Below, piece by piece: positions 7,373 through 15,689 of a stretch of DNA of 49,842 nt. Under the pieces are notes generated by a model. The model worked only from the letters and a program-made list of their open reading frames with translations. It made no database searches and had not been told where the DNA came from. The stretch spans positions 1 to 49,842 of the forward strand of contig CALHGX010000025.1 in NCBI GenBank assembly GCA_938031185.1, given 5' to 3'. Origin of the DNA: an uncultured bacterium. GTDB lineage: Bacteria > Verrucomicrobiota > Kiritimatiellia > CAIKKV01 > CALHGX01. Position numbers and translations under genes: made by a program. The first letter of the stretch is position 1; each line of letters begins with the position of its first letter.

Positions 7373-8464
7373 TCAGTCCGCCTCGAACGCGACCGTCGCC
7401 CCATTCGATCGGGCGGATTCATACAGCCGATCGACCACGCGCTGGACCATATGCGCCGCTTTCACATCAGGTGCGGCCGCTTCGCCTCCGGCCACCGCCG
7501 CCACGAACGCCTGATCCTGCCGGGTGTATTCCGGCCCGCCGATATCAATGGGCACACCTCGGTGCAATTTCGGTTTGTTCTCCACCGTCCACCCGCGTGC
7601 CCATCCGTGATGAGATGTCCGCACAAACAGCTTCACCGCATCGTCATTGACCCATAGCGTTCCATATTCCCCCGTCAACGTCAGCGATGTCTCCATCATG
7701 CGACGGTTATCCACGCTCCAAGAGCAACGGAGACACCCTGTTGTGCCTCCGCCCCAATCCAGCAGCGCCCACGCAAAATCCTCCACCCCTTCGGAATAGA
7801 AGCCGCGGAGGCGCGCGTTGCCTGAAGTCGGCATACCCAAGAACCAGCACAACAGATCCAAGGCATGAACCCCCTGCCCGATTAACACGCCGCCCCCTGC
7901 CTCCGCTGCGGCATAACGCCATCCGCTGCCGCGCTGGAAAAGCTGGGACACCGCCGTCTCCGCCTCGCACGAGATAACCTGCCCCAATGCGCCCGACTTC
8001 AGCATCTCCCTGGCGCGGCAAAATGTGTCGGCATATCTCTTCATGAAGCCCACCGCGTTCGTGACGGGATTTGTTCGCAAGGCATCCAGAAGCGTTTCGG
8101 CCTGCGAGGCGTCCGTCGTCAGGGGTTTTTCGATGAAAATTGCCGTGCCGGCCTCGACACATTTCAACGCAATCGGTACATGCGAAGCCGGTGGCGTGCA
8201 TATGAACGCAAAGTCTGGATGCTCCTCGCGCAACAGCGTCTCATGATCCTTGTAAACCCGCACCCCCGGCACGAACGCGCGAACAAAGTCCGCCACCGTG
8301 CGCTCAGGTTCACAAACCGCACACAGCTCGACGCTGGGCAGCGCGCGGAGAATGCCGCCGTGCAAGACGCCCATCTTGCCGAGACCGATCACCGCACCAC
8401 GAAAGCGTCTGGACGCTTGTCCAGGGGCGCCACCGCAGGCCAACATCCCCTCTTCAATCGACAT
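7373..8464 (-). CDS. Gfo/Idh/MocA family NAD(P)-dependent oxidoreductase
   Basis: Predicted sugar or inositol dehydrogenase of 363 residues. The N-terminal Rossmann domain has FRGAVIGLGKMGVLHG, followed by EKPLTTD near residue 115, the lysine-bearing motif that binds cofactor and substrate in this family. The C-terminal alpha/beta domain carries GGVLIGQGVHALDLLCWFLG, where the family normally has its catalytic His. Three in-frame ATGs (8485, 8464, 8446) are possible; 8464 is used and overlaps the upstream gene by 11 bases. Substrate cannot be read from sequence. The preceding gene encodes a toroid-like protein and the following one a barrel protein, suggesting a carbohydrate pathway. Confidence 0.85.
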   Translation of the reverse strand: MSIEEGMLACGGAPGQASRRFRGAVIGLGKMGVLHGGILRALPSVELCAVCEPERTVADFVRAFVPGVRVYKDHETLLREEHPDFAFICTPPASHVPIALKCVEAGTAIFIEKPLTTDASQAETLLDALRTNPVTNAVGFMKRYADTFCRAREMLKSGALGQVISCEAETAVSQLFQRGSGWRYAAAEAGGGVLIGQGVHALDLLCWFLGMPTSGNARLRGFYSEGVEDFAWALLDWGGGTTGCLRCSWSVDNRRMMETSLTLTGEYGTLWVNDDAVKLFVRTSHHGWARGWTVENKPKLHRGVPIDIGGPEYTRQDQAFVAAVAGGEAAAPDVKAAHMVQRVVDRLYESARSNGATVAFEAD

Positions 8465-10127
8465 CGAATGGCACGCACTCTTCATAACACGCCGACATGG
8501 CGCCGGTCTCCGATCGCTCATCGGTCTCCAATACCCGATCATCTTGGAAACAAGCCGGCAGCCAGTACCGGCTGGAAGGACTGTGGGGCACGGTGACCTG
8601 GCGGACTTTCCGCAACGCCCGCCATGCCGCCCCGCCCTGTTCCGCCACCACCCGATCCTGAATGCGCACCGCTTGGGCCGTCAATTCAATACGACGCGTC
8701 AACCGAACAGGCAAAAGCCTGCGGCGAACAATCTGTCGCCGCTTGATGAATGCATGGAACCAGTAGCTGAGCCTATCGGAGCGCAGGACGGTGCGACAGA
8801 ACAATTTAAACGGCACAATCCACCGAACCAGTGGGTACGAGTCGTTCGCCACGCCGAAGAGCCCGGACGTTTCGACCACAATCCGATCCCCCTCGTCCAC
8901 CGTGCCGGGAAGAGCGTCGGCTTCGCCGCATTGCGAGGCGCCCATTCGCCCGTCCGCCCCGATCAACAAGTAACCGCTGTCCGAATACACGAGCCGTTCC
9001 CTGTAGTAAACCCGGCAGACCCCATTGCGGCCCAACCCGAGCCATGCCGTTGCCTTGCCTACCCGTGCGTGGGCGAGCTTCGCTTGCGGAAAAACCTTCA
9101 GCCCGTCCGAGAGAGGAGGGAGTGGGTCTGCTGGGACGGTCGCCTCAGGGCTCAACAACGCCGCCTCCACGTAGGAATTGAAATAGAAGTAGGCGGCATA
9201 TTTGTCGTCCACCACTGCAGGGTGCATCCCGCATATGCCGGCAATCGACGCTCGGACCCAGTTCCTAACGGCCTCGGCGTTCGAAAGCCCCATTCGCGAG
9301 AAAAATTCCACGCCGAACGGAAAAACGTGTTGCGTGCAGCGGCTGCCGTATTCTCCGCCGGTCGTGCCGTCTGGATGCAGAAAGCAACTCAGAAAGTCCA
9401 GCAAACGACTGGCCGCGCTGCGCGCCTGATCATCGTCTCGATGACGTAAATGCAGCGCCAGCAGATCCAGATCGAGAAAGCTGTACCCGATGTCCGCTCC
9501 GCCGTATTCAGGAAACCACCCTTCCGCCGTCTGCGCGGACAATATCTCATGACGGCGCGCCTCAAATCCCGCCGTAACATCCGCCGCGCCGGTCAACGCC
9601 CCAATGCGCTCCAGCGCCACCATGGAAGCCAGCATCTGGTTTTGCACCGCCGGATTGCGGTGTTTGATCAGCCATCGGCCCGCGCGCACTAAATGCTGCT
9701 CGATGGTCGTTTGTTCCCCGGGTGACAACGTCTCGCGCAATGCCTCATACGCGGACGCCACCGCCACGGACGTGTGCGCCGTCGGACAGAAGCTGTGGTC
9801 ATTTTCGTAGTACTCGTTAAGGGAGCCGTCCGGGTTCTGAATGCGGCACCAGAATTGCATCCCTGCCACCGCAGCTTCGCGCAAGACCGGATGCCGGTGC
9901 CAAAGCCCTTCGGGGGGCGTTTGGAGCCAAAGACGGGCAAACCCGGCTACTGGCTGCTGATAGGTGGCGGATGGAAAATCCACAATGGTCTTGAAGTGCC
10001 AGAAGTTCCGGTCCATGCAACCGTATGTTCGGGAATACGGATTGCGGTTCTGCATGGAAAGCACCCGCGCCACAAAGGGCCACAAGGCGCATTCGTAAAT
10101 CCCACCTATTCCACGGTTTGGGCTCAC
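8454..10127 (-). CDS. large alpha/alpha-toroid-like protein, possibly polysaccharide-related
   Basis: Unrecognised 557-residue protein. The N-terminal two thirds is helical with repeated aromatic-rich segments (YGCMDRNFWHFK, GSLNEYYENDHSF, GGADIGYSFLDLDLLALHL), as in alpha/alpha-barrel enzymes such as polysaccharide lyases or terpene-cyclase-like folds. The C-terminal third is beta-rich (VYYRERLVYSDSGYLLIG), resembling the beta-sandwich of heparinase II/III-like proteins. I see no signal peptide. Translation is placed at the GTG at 10127, which has a GGGAGG ribosome site four bases away; downstream ATGs would remove a conserved-looking N terminus. It is the first gene of a three-gene run with the dehydrogenase and the barrel protein. 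Glycan processing is a guess from fold impression and context. Confidence 0.6.
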   Translation of the reverse strand: MSPNRGIGGIYECALWPFVARVLSMQNRNPYSRTYGCMDRNFWHFKTIVDFPSATYQQPVAGFARLWLQTPPEGLWHRHPVLREAAVAGMQFWCRIQNPDGSLNEYYENDHSFCPTAHTSVAVASAYEALRETLSPGEQTTIEQHLVRAGRWLIKHRNPAVQNQMLASMVALERIGALTGAADVTAGFEARRHEILSAQTAEGWFPEYGGADIGYSFLDLDLLALHLRHRDDDQARSAASRLLDFLSCFLHPDGTTGGEYGSRCTQHVFPFGVEFFSRMGLSNAEAVRNWVRASIAGICGMHPAVVDDKYAAYFYFNSYVEAALLSPEATVPADPLPPLSDGLKVFPQAKLAHARVGKATAWLGLGRNGVCRVYYRERLVYSDSGYLLIGADGRMGASQCGEADALPGTVDEGDRIVVETSGLFGVANDSYPLVRWIVPFKLFCRTVLRSDRLSYWFHAFIKRRQIVRRRLLPVRLTRRIELTAQAVRIQDRVVAEQGGAAWRALRKVRQVTVPHSPSSRYWLPACFQDDRVLETDERSETGAMSACYEECVPFDVD

Positions 10128-10319
10128 TTGTCCTCCCACGTCGCAATGATGAGCGCCCGCCCGTCGCCCTGTCAAGGCCACCTAGACGGTCGCTCGGGGC
10201 CGGCTTTTCGCGGCAAGCATTGCGCCTTGGCGTTGTCCCATTCCCGTGCTATCAGTATAGGCAAAGAGTAAGGTTGGCGGCCGTTGCCGCCCTCATGCCG
10301 GCTGTCGGTTCCTGATTGC

Positions 10320-10892
10320 GTGAAAGCACTATGCATCTTCTCGGGCCCGTCTTGTTCGGGCAAGTCGTGGGCCGTTTCAGCCTTGCAGCAAGGACACCTT
10401 CAAGACCTCGTCGCCCGTTTGGACTTGGGCGATTTCAGAAAATGGACCATCTGCTCGGCGAGAGCATTTGCGGACTGCGCGGAGGACGCGTGCGTGCTTC
10501 TGCACCATGATTCCCTGGGTCAATGGTTGACCTACGGCAGTTTCGACAACCTTTCTTGCCGCCTTTCTCTTATTCGGCAAGCGGCGGAAAGAGCATCCGC
10601 CGTCACATTTGTCGCGCCGCCAGACGTCCTTTTGAAGCGCTGGACGGCACGTCAGCATCGGCTTCTCTATTCCCCTTGGCTGCTGGTCTTCCGCGCGCGC
10701 TGGCGTATGCTGTTCGCCTGCCGCCGGGTCGCCAAGACATATCGCCAACCCGACAAACTGCTTGAACACTATGCCCGGTGGTTCGAATTCAGCGGATCAT
10801 TGAACGTCCATCCCCACATCGTGACCGACTTTTCGCGCCAACCACCAGTCATGGTTCCGGCGACGGAATGGCATTCCTTGCTCTCTAGTTAG
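10320..10892 (+). CDS. P-loop NTPase/kinase-like protein
   Basis: About 190 residues with an N-terminal Walker A motif (FSGPSCSGKS) right after the first strand, as in small nucleotide or shikimate-type kinases. A Walker B-like VLLHHDSLG follows some 45 residues later. The remainder has no motif I recognise. The start is uncertain: there is no in-frame ATG, and the choices are a GTG at 10320, used here because kinases of this class have few residues before the P-loop, or a TTG at 10284. Neither has a strong ribosome site. The acylphosphatase gene starts nine bases after its stop, so the two are co-transcribed. The substrate is unknown. Confidence 0.6.
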   Translation: MKALCIFSGPSCSGKSWAVSALQQGHLQDLVARLDLGDFRKWTICSARAFADCAEDACVLLHHDSLGQWLTYGSFDNLSCRLSLIRQAAERASAVTFVAPPDVLLKRWTARQHRLLYSPWLLVFRARWRMLFACRRVAKTYRQPDKLLEHYARWFEFSGSLNVHPHIVTDFSRQPPVMVPATEWHSLLSS

Positions 10893-10901
10893 GAGACGCC
10901 C

Positions 10902-11180
10902 ATGACAGAACGTTTTCAAGTGCGCGTAGAGGGTCGCGTGCAGGGAGTCGGCTTCCGCTGGGCGGCCAGAAGACAAGCCGTTCGGCTGGGACTCGCGGGT
11001 TTCGTCCACAACGAACCCGACGGCAGCGTTCTGCTGGAGGTTGAAGGCGAAGCGCAGGCGGTATCTGAGTTCCTTGCCTGGTGCCATCATGGTCCCCCTC
11101 CCTCCGTCGTGACCGCCGTAAAAACGATTCCACTTCCGGTGCGCAACCAGAAGGAGTTCCGTATTGAACATGAGGCTTAA
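10902..11180 (+). CDS. acyP: acylphosphatase
   Basis: Small cytoplasmic enzyme of 92 residues that hydrolyses acyl phosphates. The signature GRVQGVGFRW contains the phosphate-binding Arg (residue 19), and the catalytic Asn (residue 37) lies in FVHNEPDGSV, the family's second signature. Length matches the family (about 90-100 residues). An AGGAG ribosome site precedes the ATG by seven bases. It is the second gene of a pair with the P-loop protein, ten bases downstream of it. Confidence 0.93.
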   Translation: MTERFQVRVEGRVQGVGFRWAARRQAVRLGLAGFVHNEPDGSVLLEVEGEAQAVSEFLAWCHHGPPPSVVTAVKTIPLPVRNQKEFRIEHEA

Positions 11181-11209
11181 TTCGAACGTCCATCCAGCCA
11201 TTCCGTCCC

Positions 11210-11383
11210 TCACGTCAGAAGGATCCGTTTCATCGTCTCCACCGATCGGTCGGACAGCCGTTGTCCTATGTCAAGAAGAACGCCCGCTTTCTCCGTCGCT
11301 GTCGCATAACGCCGCAACGTCGTCTCTCCGACTCGCAACCCGTCTCCTTTCCTCAGGCCCCTAGCCTCCCCGTCCACTGACAT
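11210..11383 (-). CDS. possible small protein (57 aa)
   Basis: A 57-codon frame starting MSVDGEARGLRKGDGL and ending VETMKRILLT. It has balanced composition with a regular charged and hydrophobic pattern in its second half (LLDIGQRLSDRSVETMKRIL) that would form an amphipathic helix, unlike the Arg/Pro-rich noise frames around it. There is no clear ribosome site. A second short frame (11361-11480, minus strand) overlaps its start by 23 bases and also looks protein-like, so the two could be parts of one older gene broken by a frameshift. I recognise no family. It lies in the 391-base gap between acyP and the zincin gene, antisense to neither. Confidence 0.25.
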   Translation of the reverse strand: MSVDGEARGLRKGDGLRVGETTLRRYATATEKAGVLLDIGQRLSDRSVETMKRILLT

Positions 11384-11571
11384 GCCAGGAATCCATTCCG
11401 ATTGCGCCTCTTTCCGAAGGATCCAGCGCGGATACCTGCAAGGCTCGTACCACCCCCGGAATGGTTATGGTGATCCACATCGGTTGCACTCGTGCTACAA
11501 TCCGCCTTCGTAGAGCACGCCCGTGCGGGCCGAACCGTCACGAAGAACAAGAAGCCCAGCGCCACACGCAC

Positions 11572-11952
11572 ATGAATCCCAGTCTCTTCCATCGTCTCTC
11601 ATGCAAGGCCCAAACAGCAATCGCACGCATGGTGCGATCCTTCCCTCCCCCCTTGCGTAAAATGGCTCGGCAAGTCCCCGTCACGCATCTCATGTCCCCC
11701 ACTGTTTGCCACGTCGCCAACGGGATCGCCCCGGACACGTTAGGGCTTTTCGTTGGCGGAGCATATCCAGACGGCGTGACCGAACCCGACCCGATGCCGC
11801 CACAAATCCTTCTGTTCATCGAAAACCTCTGGGAGGAAGCGCTTCACAGCGACCCCGCGTTCCTCGAAGAGGTTCGTCGAACTTATCTTCACGAGATCGG
11901 CCATTATCTTGGCCTGACAGAAGAAGAGCTGACGGGGCGTGACCTGGATTGA
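11572..11952 (+). CDS. metallopeptidase-like (zincin) protein
   Basis: 126-residue protein of the small zincin-like family (PF06262 type). The C-terminal motif YLHEIGHYLGLTEEEL holds the HExxH zinc site and a Glu further on, plausible as third ligand, and the protein ends a few residues later at GRDLD, as is usual in this family. The middle segment GLFVGGAYPDGVTEPD with following PPQILLFIENLWEEA also fits it. The start at the ATG at 11572 is chosen from expected length; no strong ribosome site is visible. Its 3' end overlaps the end of the convergent eboE by 49 bases. The physiological substrate is unknown and proteolytic activity is not established for most members. Confidence 0.82.
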   Translation: MNPSLFHRLSCKAQTAIARMVRSFPPPLRKMARQVPVTHLMSPTVCHVANGIAPDTLGLFVGGAYPDGVTEPDPMPPQILLFIENLWEEALHSDPAFLEEVRRTYLHEIGHYLGLTEEELTGRDLD

Positions 11953-13181
11953 TCGCGCGATCCGGCCTGTGAGCGCTTCCACGCATCCCATCGGGTCAAG
12001 AACCACCTGTACTCGCGGCACAAGTGCTCCACCACCGAACGCGCTTGAAGCGCAGTCGGCAACACATGGTAGCTGTATGTTTCGATTTCAATGTGCGGCG
12101 CATCCCCATCGCCCATCGCAGCCAACAACGCTGGATCTATGAGGTCTCTTGTGGAAATCAATCCGCTGGCTCCTTTCCAATACAAGGGGACATGCGCATG
12201 CGCCCGCCATTCGAAGCATGCACGTTCCGCCAGCTCCGACTCCAACAGCGCAGGCAAATCTCGAAAGGTTGCCATGCACCCTGCCGAATCGCGGCGCCGC
12301 ACCTGATGCAAGTAGATCCCATCGTCAAACGATTTTAACCGGCTTGCTGCGGCACGCGTAGTCATTGGATGTTTGGTTTTCACTGCCGCACTCACTTGCA
12401 GTTTCACAACGGCAATGCCTGCCCGACGCAGCCTCGCCAGCGCCGCAGCAGGCGACTCAAATGCCAGCGCGACATGGCACACATCAAGGCAGACGCCAAT
12501 CCTTCGGCGCAGTATCTCCGCTGCTTCTGCACGACGGCAGCCGGCCACTGTCCTGATGGCCTGTACGCCCCACCGATCCAAGGCCCCTTCAAAAAAGGAA
12601 ATCGTATCCGCCGTCCGATCGAGCAAGCAGTCCGGCTCGGGCTCCAACGCCAATCGAACCGACCGTCCTGTTTGACGAGCAGTTTTCTCCAATATCCACG
12701 CACATCGCCCCAGCAGGGTTGCCGCTTTCCGAATGGCGTCCTCGGAAAAAGCCGCCTCGTACCCCACCGGCGCCGTACTGATCGAGCCTTCCGTTCCGGA
12801 AGGCAACAAAGAGGCCAACAATCGGCCCAACTGCGCGGTATAGGTTAATCGTCGCCGATCGCGCCAATCAGGCTGGTAAACACCCTCTTTCACCGCCGTC
12901 CCATGAAAGCGCCCATACGGAAAGCCATTGATGGTGAAGACATACATCCCCTTGCGATCCAGATACCGTCGAAAGGCGGCCAACGCTGGTTCTTTTGCGA
13001 GTGCCTGTGCGGCGCGCCATCCCAGCCGAAGCCCCAATCCAAATTTCTGCTTCGGCGCCAGACAAACCTTCACCGCCTCCGCATAACGCCGGATGGCGGC
13101 CAGATTTTCCCGCCACGTTTCGCCAGGATGAATGTTCTGACAGTAGGCCAGATGAACGGGGGGGTCAGATTGCAGCAGCAC
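11904..13181 (-). CDS. eboE: EboE-like TIM-barrel metabolite traffic protein
   Basis: 425-residue protein resembling EboE, a xylose-isomerase-like TIM barrel of the ebo gene cluster. The N terminus HLAYCQNIHPGETW is characteristic, and further barrel motifs include RLALEPEPDCLLD and GVCLDVCHVALAFE, where Glu, Asp and His would bind a metal in the sugar-isomerase superfamily. It starts at a GTG preceded by GGAGG, 17 bases inside the end of the eboD-like gene, so the genes are coupled. The last 16 codons overlap the convergent zincin gene. In cyanobacteria the cluster is needed for export of the scytonemin monomer; the reaction is not known. Here there is no scytonemin gene, so the cargo must differ. 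Confidence 0.85.
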   Translation of the reverse strand: MLLQSDPPVHLAYCQNIHPGETWRENLAAIRRYAEAVKVCLAPKQKFGLGLRLGWRAAQALAKEPALAAFRRYLDRKGMYVFTINGFPYGRFHGTAVKEGVYQPDWRDRRRLTYTAQLGRLLASLLPSGTEGSISTAPVGYEAAFSEDAIRKAATLLGRCAWILEKTARQTGRSVRLALEPEPDCLLDRTADTISFFEGALDRWGVQAIRTVAGCRRAEAAEILRRRIGVCLDVCHVALAFESPAAALARLRRAGIAVVKLQVSAAVKTKHPMTTRAAASRLKSFDDGIYLHQVRRRDSAGCMATFRDLPALLESELAERACFEWRAHAHVPLYWKGASGLISTRDLIDPALLAAMGDGDAPHIEIETYSYHVLPTALQARSVVEHLCREYRWFLTRWDAWKRSQAGSRDQSRSRPVSSSSVRPR

Positions 13182-14337
13182 GAATGGAATTCCTCCGTTC
13201 GCGCCGTTCCTTGAGGGCTAGAACGGCCTTTTCGACGGTGGCCGACGGGAGTTCATGTATTTCTCGCGATCGGCCCATCGGGCCGGGCAGCGTCAACGTT
13301 AACCGCCCCCCCATATGCTCGCGAAAACGCTCCAATCCACGCAATATCCTCAGCCTTCCCCTCGCATCCCGCCGAGCCAACGCCTCGTGCCAAAGCGCCA
13401 ATCCGGCGCGTTCCATCGCGGCCCCAAAAGCCTGCAACTCGTCGCCGGCCAGCCACCCGCCCTGCCATGCAATGTGGGCATCCAGCGCGATGCCCACCCC
13501 CACAGCTTCCCCATGGCCGACCCGATACCCCGTCATTGCCTCGATTTCATGCGCCGCCCAATGCCCAAAATCCAACGGGCGAGCCGAACCGAATTCAAAG
13601 GGGTCCCCCGCTGCTTGAATATGTTTCAAATGGCACTCGGCGCTGCGGCGCACAACCGCTTCCATGACCTGTTGACTCCTGGCTTTCAGTTCATCAGCGT
13701 GTGCCTGAAGAAAGAGCCAGAACTGCCGGTCCTTGATGGCCGCCACCTTGAAGGCCTCAGCCAGCCCTCCCCGCCAGTCTTCCGGCGCAAGCGTCCGGAG
13801 AAAAGCCGGGTCGTTGATCACCGCCCAAGGGGGCGCAAATGTGCCGATGAGATTTTTGCCGCCGAACCTGTTTACGGCCGTTTTCACTCCTACGCCGCCA
13901 TCCGCCTGAGCCACCGCTGTCGTGGGCAGGCGAACCAGCCGCATGCCTCGGTGGAAAATGGATACTGCAAACCCCACCACATCAAGAACGCTTCCGCCTC
14001 CCATCGCCACGATGTAGCTGTGGCGGCACAACCCCTCCGCCTTCATCCGTCGAATAAGCCGCTCGACAAGCCGCGGATCGTTCTTGGCCGCTTCTCCACC
14101 CGGCAGAACCATCACGGGGCGACACCAACGATCCTTGAGTTTCTGCGCAAGATATTTTCCCGCCGCTTCGGAAAGACCAGGCTGCGCCTTGAGCAACCCT
14201 TCATCCGCGCACAAAAGCATAGGCGTCCTCAAGCCGGCGGTGTCCGACAACACTTCTTCCAGTATCGGATTTCGCAGGCTGAATACCCCTCGCGTGAAGC
14301 ACACCTTGTATTCGAACGATACCTGCAGACGCTGCAT
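13165..14337 (-). CDS. eboD: EboD-like 3-dehydroquinate-synthase family protein
   Basis: 390-residue member of the dehydroquinate synthase superfamily. It has the NAD-binding region (VLPGGEAAKN, then IVAMGGGSVLDVVGF), the lysine-bearing KTAVNRFGGKNLIGTF, and the zinc-site region GHGEAVGVGIALDAH. The cluster context and the MQRLQVSFEY start point to EboD rather than AroB, whose function would normally sit with aromatic biosynthesis genes. An ATG at 14337 is used; the longer open frame adds 25 residues that overlap the eboF-like gene. Its 3' end overlaps eboE by 17 bases. A sugar-phosphate cyclase activity is plausible from family, but the substrate is unknown. Confidence 0.85.
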   Translation of the reverse strand: MQRLQVSFEYKVCFTRGVFSLRNPILEEVLSDTAGLRTPMLLCADEGLLKAQPGLSEAAGKYLAQKLKDRWCRPVMVLPGGEAAKNDPRLVERLIRRMKAEGLCRHSYIVAMGGGSVLDVVGFAVSIFHRGMRLVRLPTTAVAQADGGVGVKTAVNRFGGKNLIGTFAPPWAVINDPAFLRTLAPEDWRGGLAEAFKVAAIKDRQFWLFLQAHADELKARSQQVMEAVVRRSAECHLKHIQAAGDPFEFGSARPLDFGHWAAHEIEAMTGYRVGHGEAVGVGIALDAHIAWQGGWLAGDELQAFGAAMERAGLALWHEALARRDARGRLRILRGLERFREHMGGRLTLTLPGPMGRSREIHELPSATVEKAVLALKERRERRNSIRAAAI

Positions 14338-14387
14338 TATGCAGCCCTGCCAGCCACGCATTGCCGAAGACATTTTCGTGGAACACC

Positions 14388-15689
14388 TCACATGGCCCCC
14401 GAGGCCAACCACCGGCCTAAGGCGCGCCCCAATTCGATCACATTCCTCGGCGCTTCCTCGAACGACAAGCTGGCCGCCAAAGGTACGCCTTGATCCGCAC
14501 GCGCCGCGCCATGCGTCCCGCGAACGCGATCCTCGCGGCGGCTGATGGAAAAGGGATGCCTCCCGAAAAACAACTCACATGGATCAAAACCGGGCTTTTG
14601 GTGAATATCTACGTGAGTCGCATAATCCGGCGCCTCGGTTTCATCCGTCCACCACGGATACGCAAACCAAAAACCGGGGGCAGCCTTCAACACCAGAGCG
14701 GGGGTTCCGTTCACCCCATCGTTGCCGCCCCCATCGTAATCCATTATTTCCCCCACGCCGGGCAGCATGCCCAGCACTTCCCGAACCACCGCAATGTCCT
14801 CCCGTCGGGCCACATAGACCAACGCCACCTCGTGATCCGCCACCGCCACCGCACGGCTCATGGCATAGTCTGGATACGTCCGCCGTCCAACACGCCGCAA
14901 TCGAAACAACCCGACCTCTGCAAGCCTCCTGCTGGGAAAGACCGGTTCCGTCGCTTTCCCTATCGCATAGTCTCCAAAAACCACAACCTCATATCCCATG
15001 GCGCGCGCGGCCGCCCACATCCTTTCAATCTCCTTAATAAGCGTCTGCAGCGCCTTTTCGGTTCGCCTATGAGATGGACCATACCGTTGCAGATCATAGT
15101 CCAGCGCCGGCAAGTACACTAAAAGGAGCTCTGGGCAATCATCCCGCATTTCCAAGAGCTCTACCGCCGCTTCCGCAATCCAGTCCGATGACGCCGCCGA
15201 GGCCATCGGTCCCCAGTATTGTCTCAGCCGGAAAGGACGCCCGACACGATTTCGCAACGCTTCGTAGAGCCCCTCCGGCACACTATAAACGTCCTCCGTC
15301 ATCCCGCCCCCATGCCGATGAATGGGCGCCGGCGAAAGAATCAAGTCGGCCGATTCGCCCATGCTTTGCTGCCAAAACAGCAGTCCCACGCGCCCGCCGC
15401 GTAATCGAAATCGATCCCATATCCTCGCTCCCCGCACCACGGCCGCCGACTGCTCCCAGAAGAAGGTCTTCCGCAAAACCGGTGAATAGAAGCCGTTGGC
15501 CAGCATGCCGTGTTCAATCGGCGGCAAGCCGGTACGAAAAGATGCCTGTACCGGACATGTGAGCGCAGGAAACAAGGGGGCCATAGAGAGGAGAGACAAC
15601 CCCTGCGGCCAGCACATCCTCCCGGCCAGCTCATGCCCCAATCCCGCCGCTTGAATCACCAGGCATTTTTTTGGGGAATCAACTGGCAT
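14388..15689 (-). CDS. eboF: EboF-like alkaline phosphatase/nucleotide pyrophosphatase superfamily protein
   Basis: 433-residue protein of the type I phosphodiesterase/alkaline phosphatase superfamily. The nucleophile region is FPALTCPVQASFRTG, with Thr as likely nucleophile. Other metal-site elements are YLPALDYDLQRYGP, VVFGDYAIG and AVADHEVALVY, and a late His pair lies in THVDIHQ. The spacing matches the superfamily, though the second motif lacks the usual His after LD. It starts 11 bases inside the end of the eboC-like gene, and the eboD-like start lies 50 bases after its stop. Substrate unknown. The combination of phosphatase, prenyltransferase, cyclase and TIM barrel is what identifies the ebo cluster. 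Confidence 0.82.
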   Translation of the reverse strand: MPVDSPKKCLVIQAAGLGHELAGRMCWPQGLSLLSMAPLFPALTCPVQASFRTGLPPIEHGMLANGFYSPVLRKTFFWEQSAAVVRGARIWDRFRLRGGRVGLLFWQQSMGESADLILSPAPIHRHGGGMTEDVYSVPEGLYEALRNRVGRPFRLRQYWGPMASAASSDWIAEAAVELLEMRDDCPELLLVYLPALDYDLQRYGPSHRRTEKALQTLIKEIERMWAAARAMGYEVVVFGDYAIGKATEPVFPSRRLAEVGLFRLRRVGRRTYPDYAMSRAVAVADHEVALVYVARREDIAVVREVLGMLPGVGEIMDYDGGGNDGVNGTPALVLKAAPGFWFAYPWWTDETEAPDYATHVDIHQKPGFDPCELFFGRHPFSISRREDRVRGTHGAARADQGVPLAASLSFEEAPRNVIELGRALGRWLASGAM

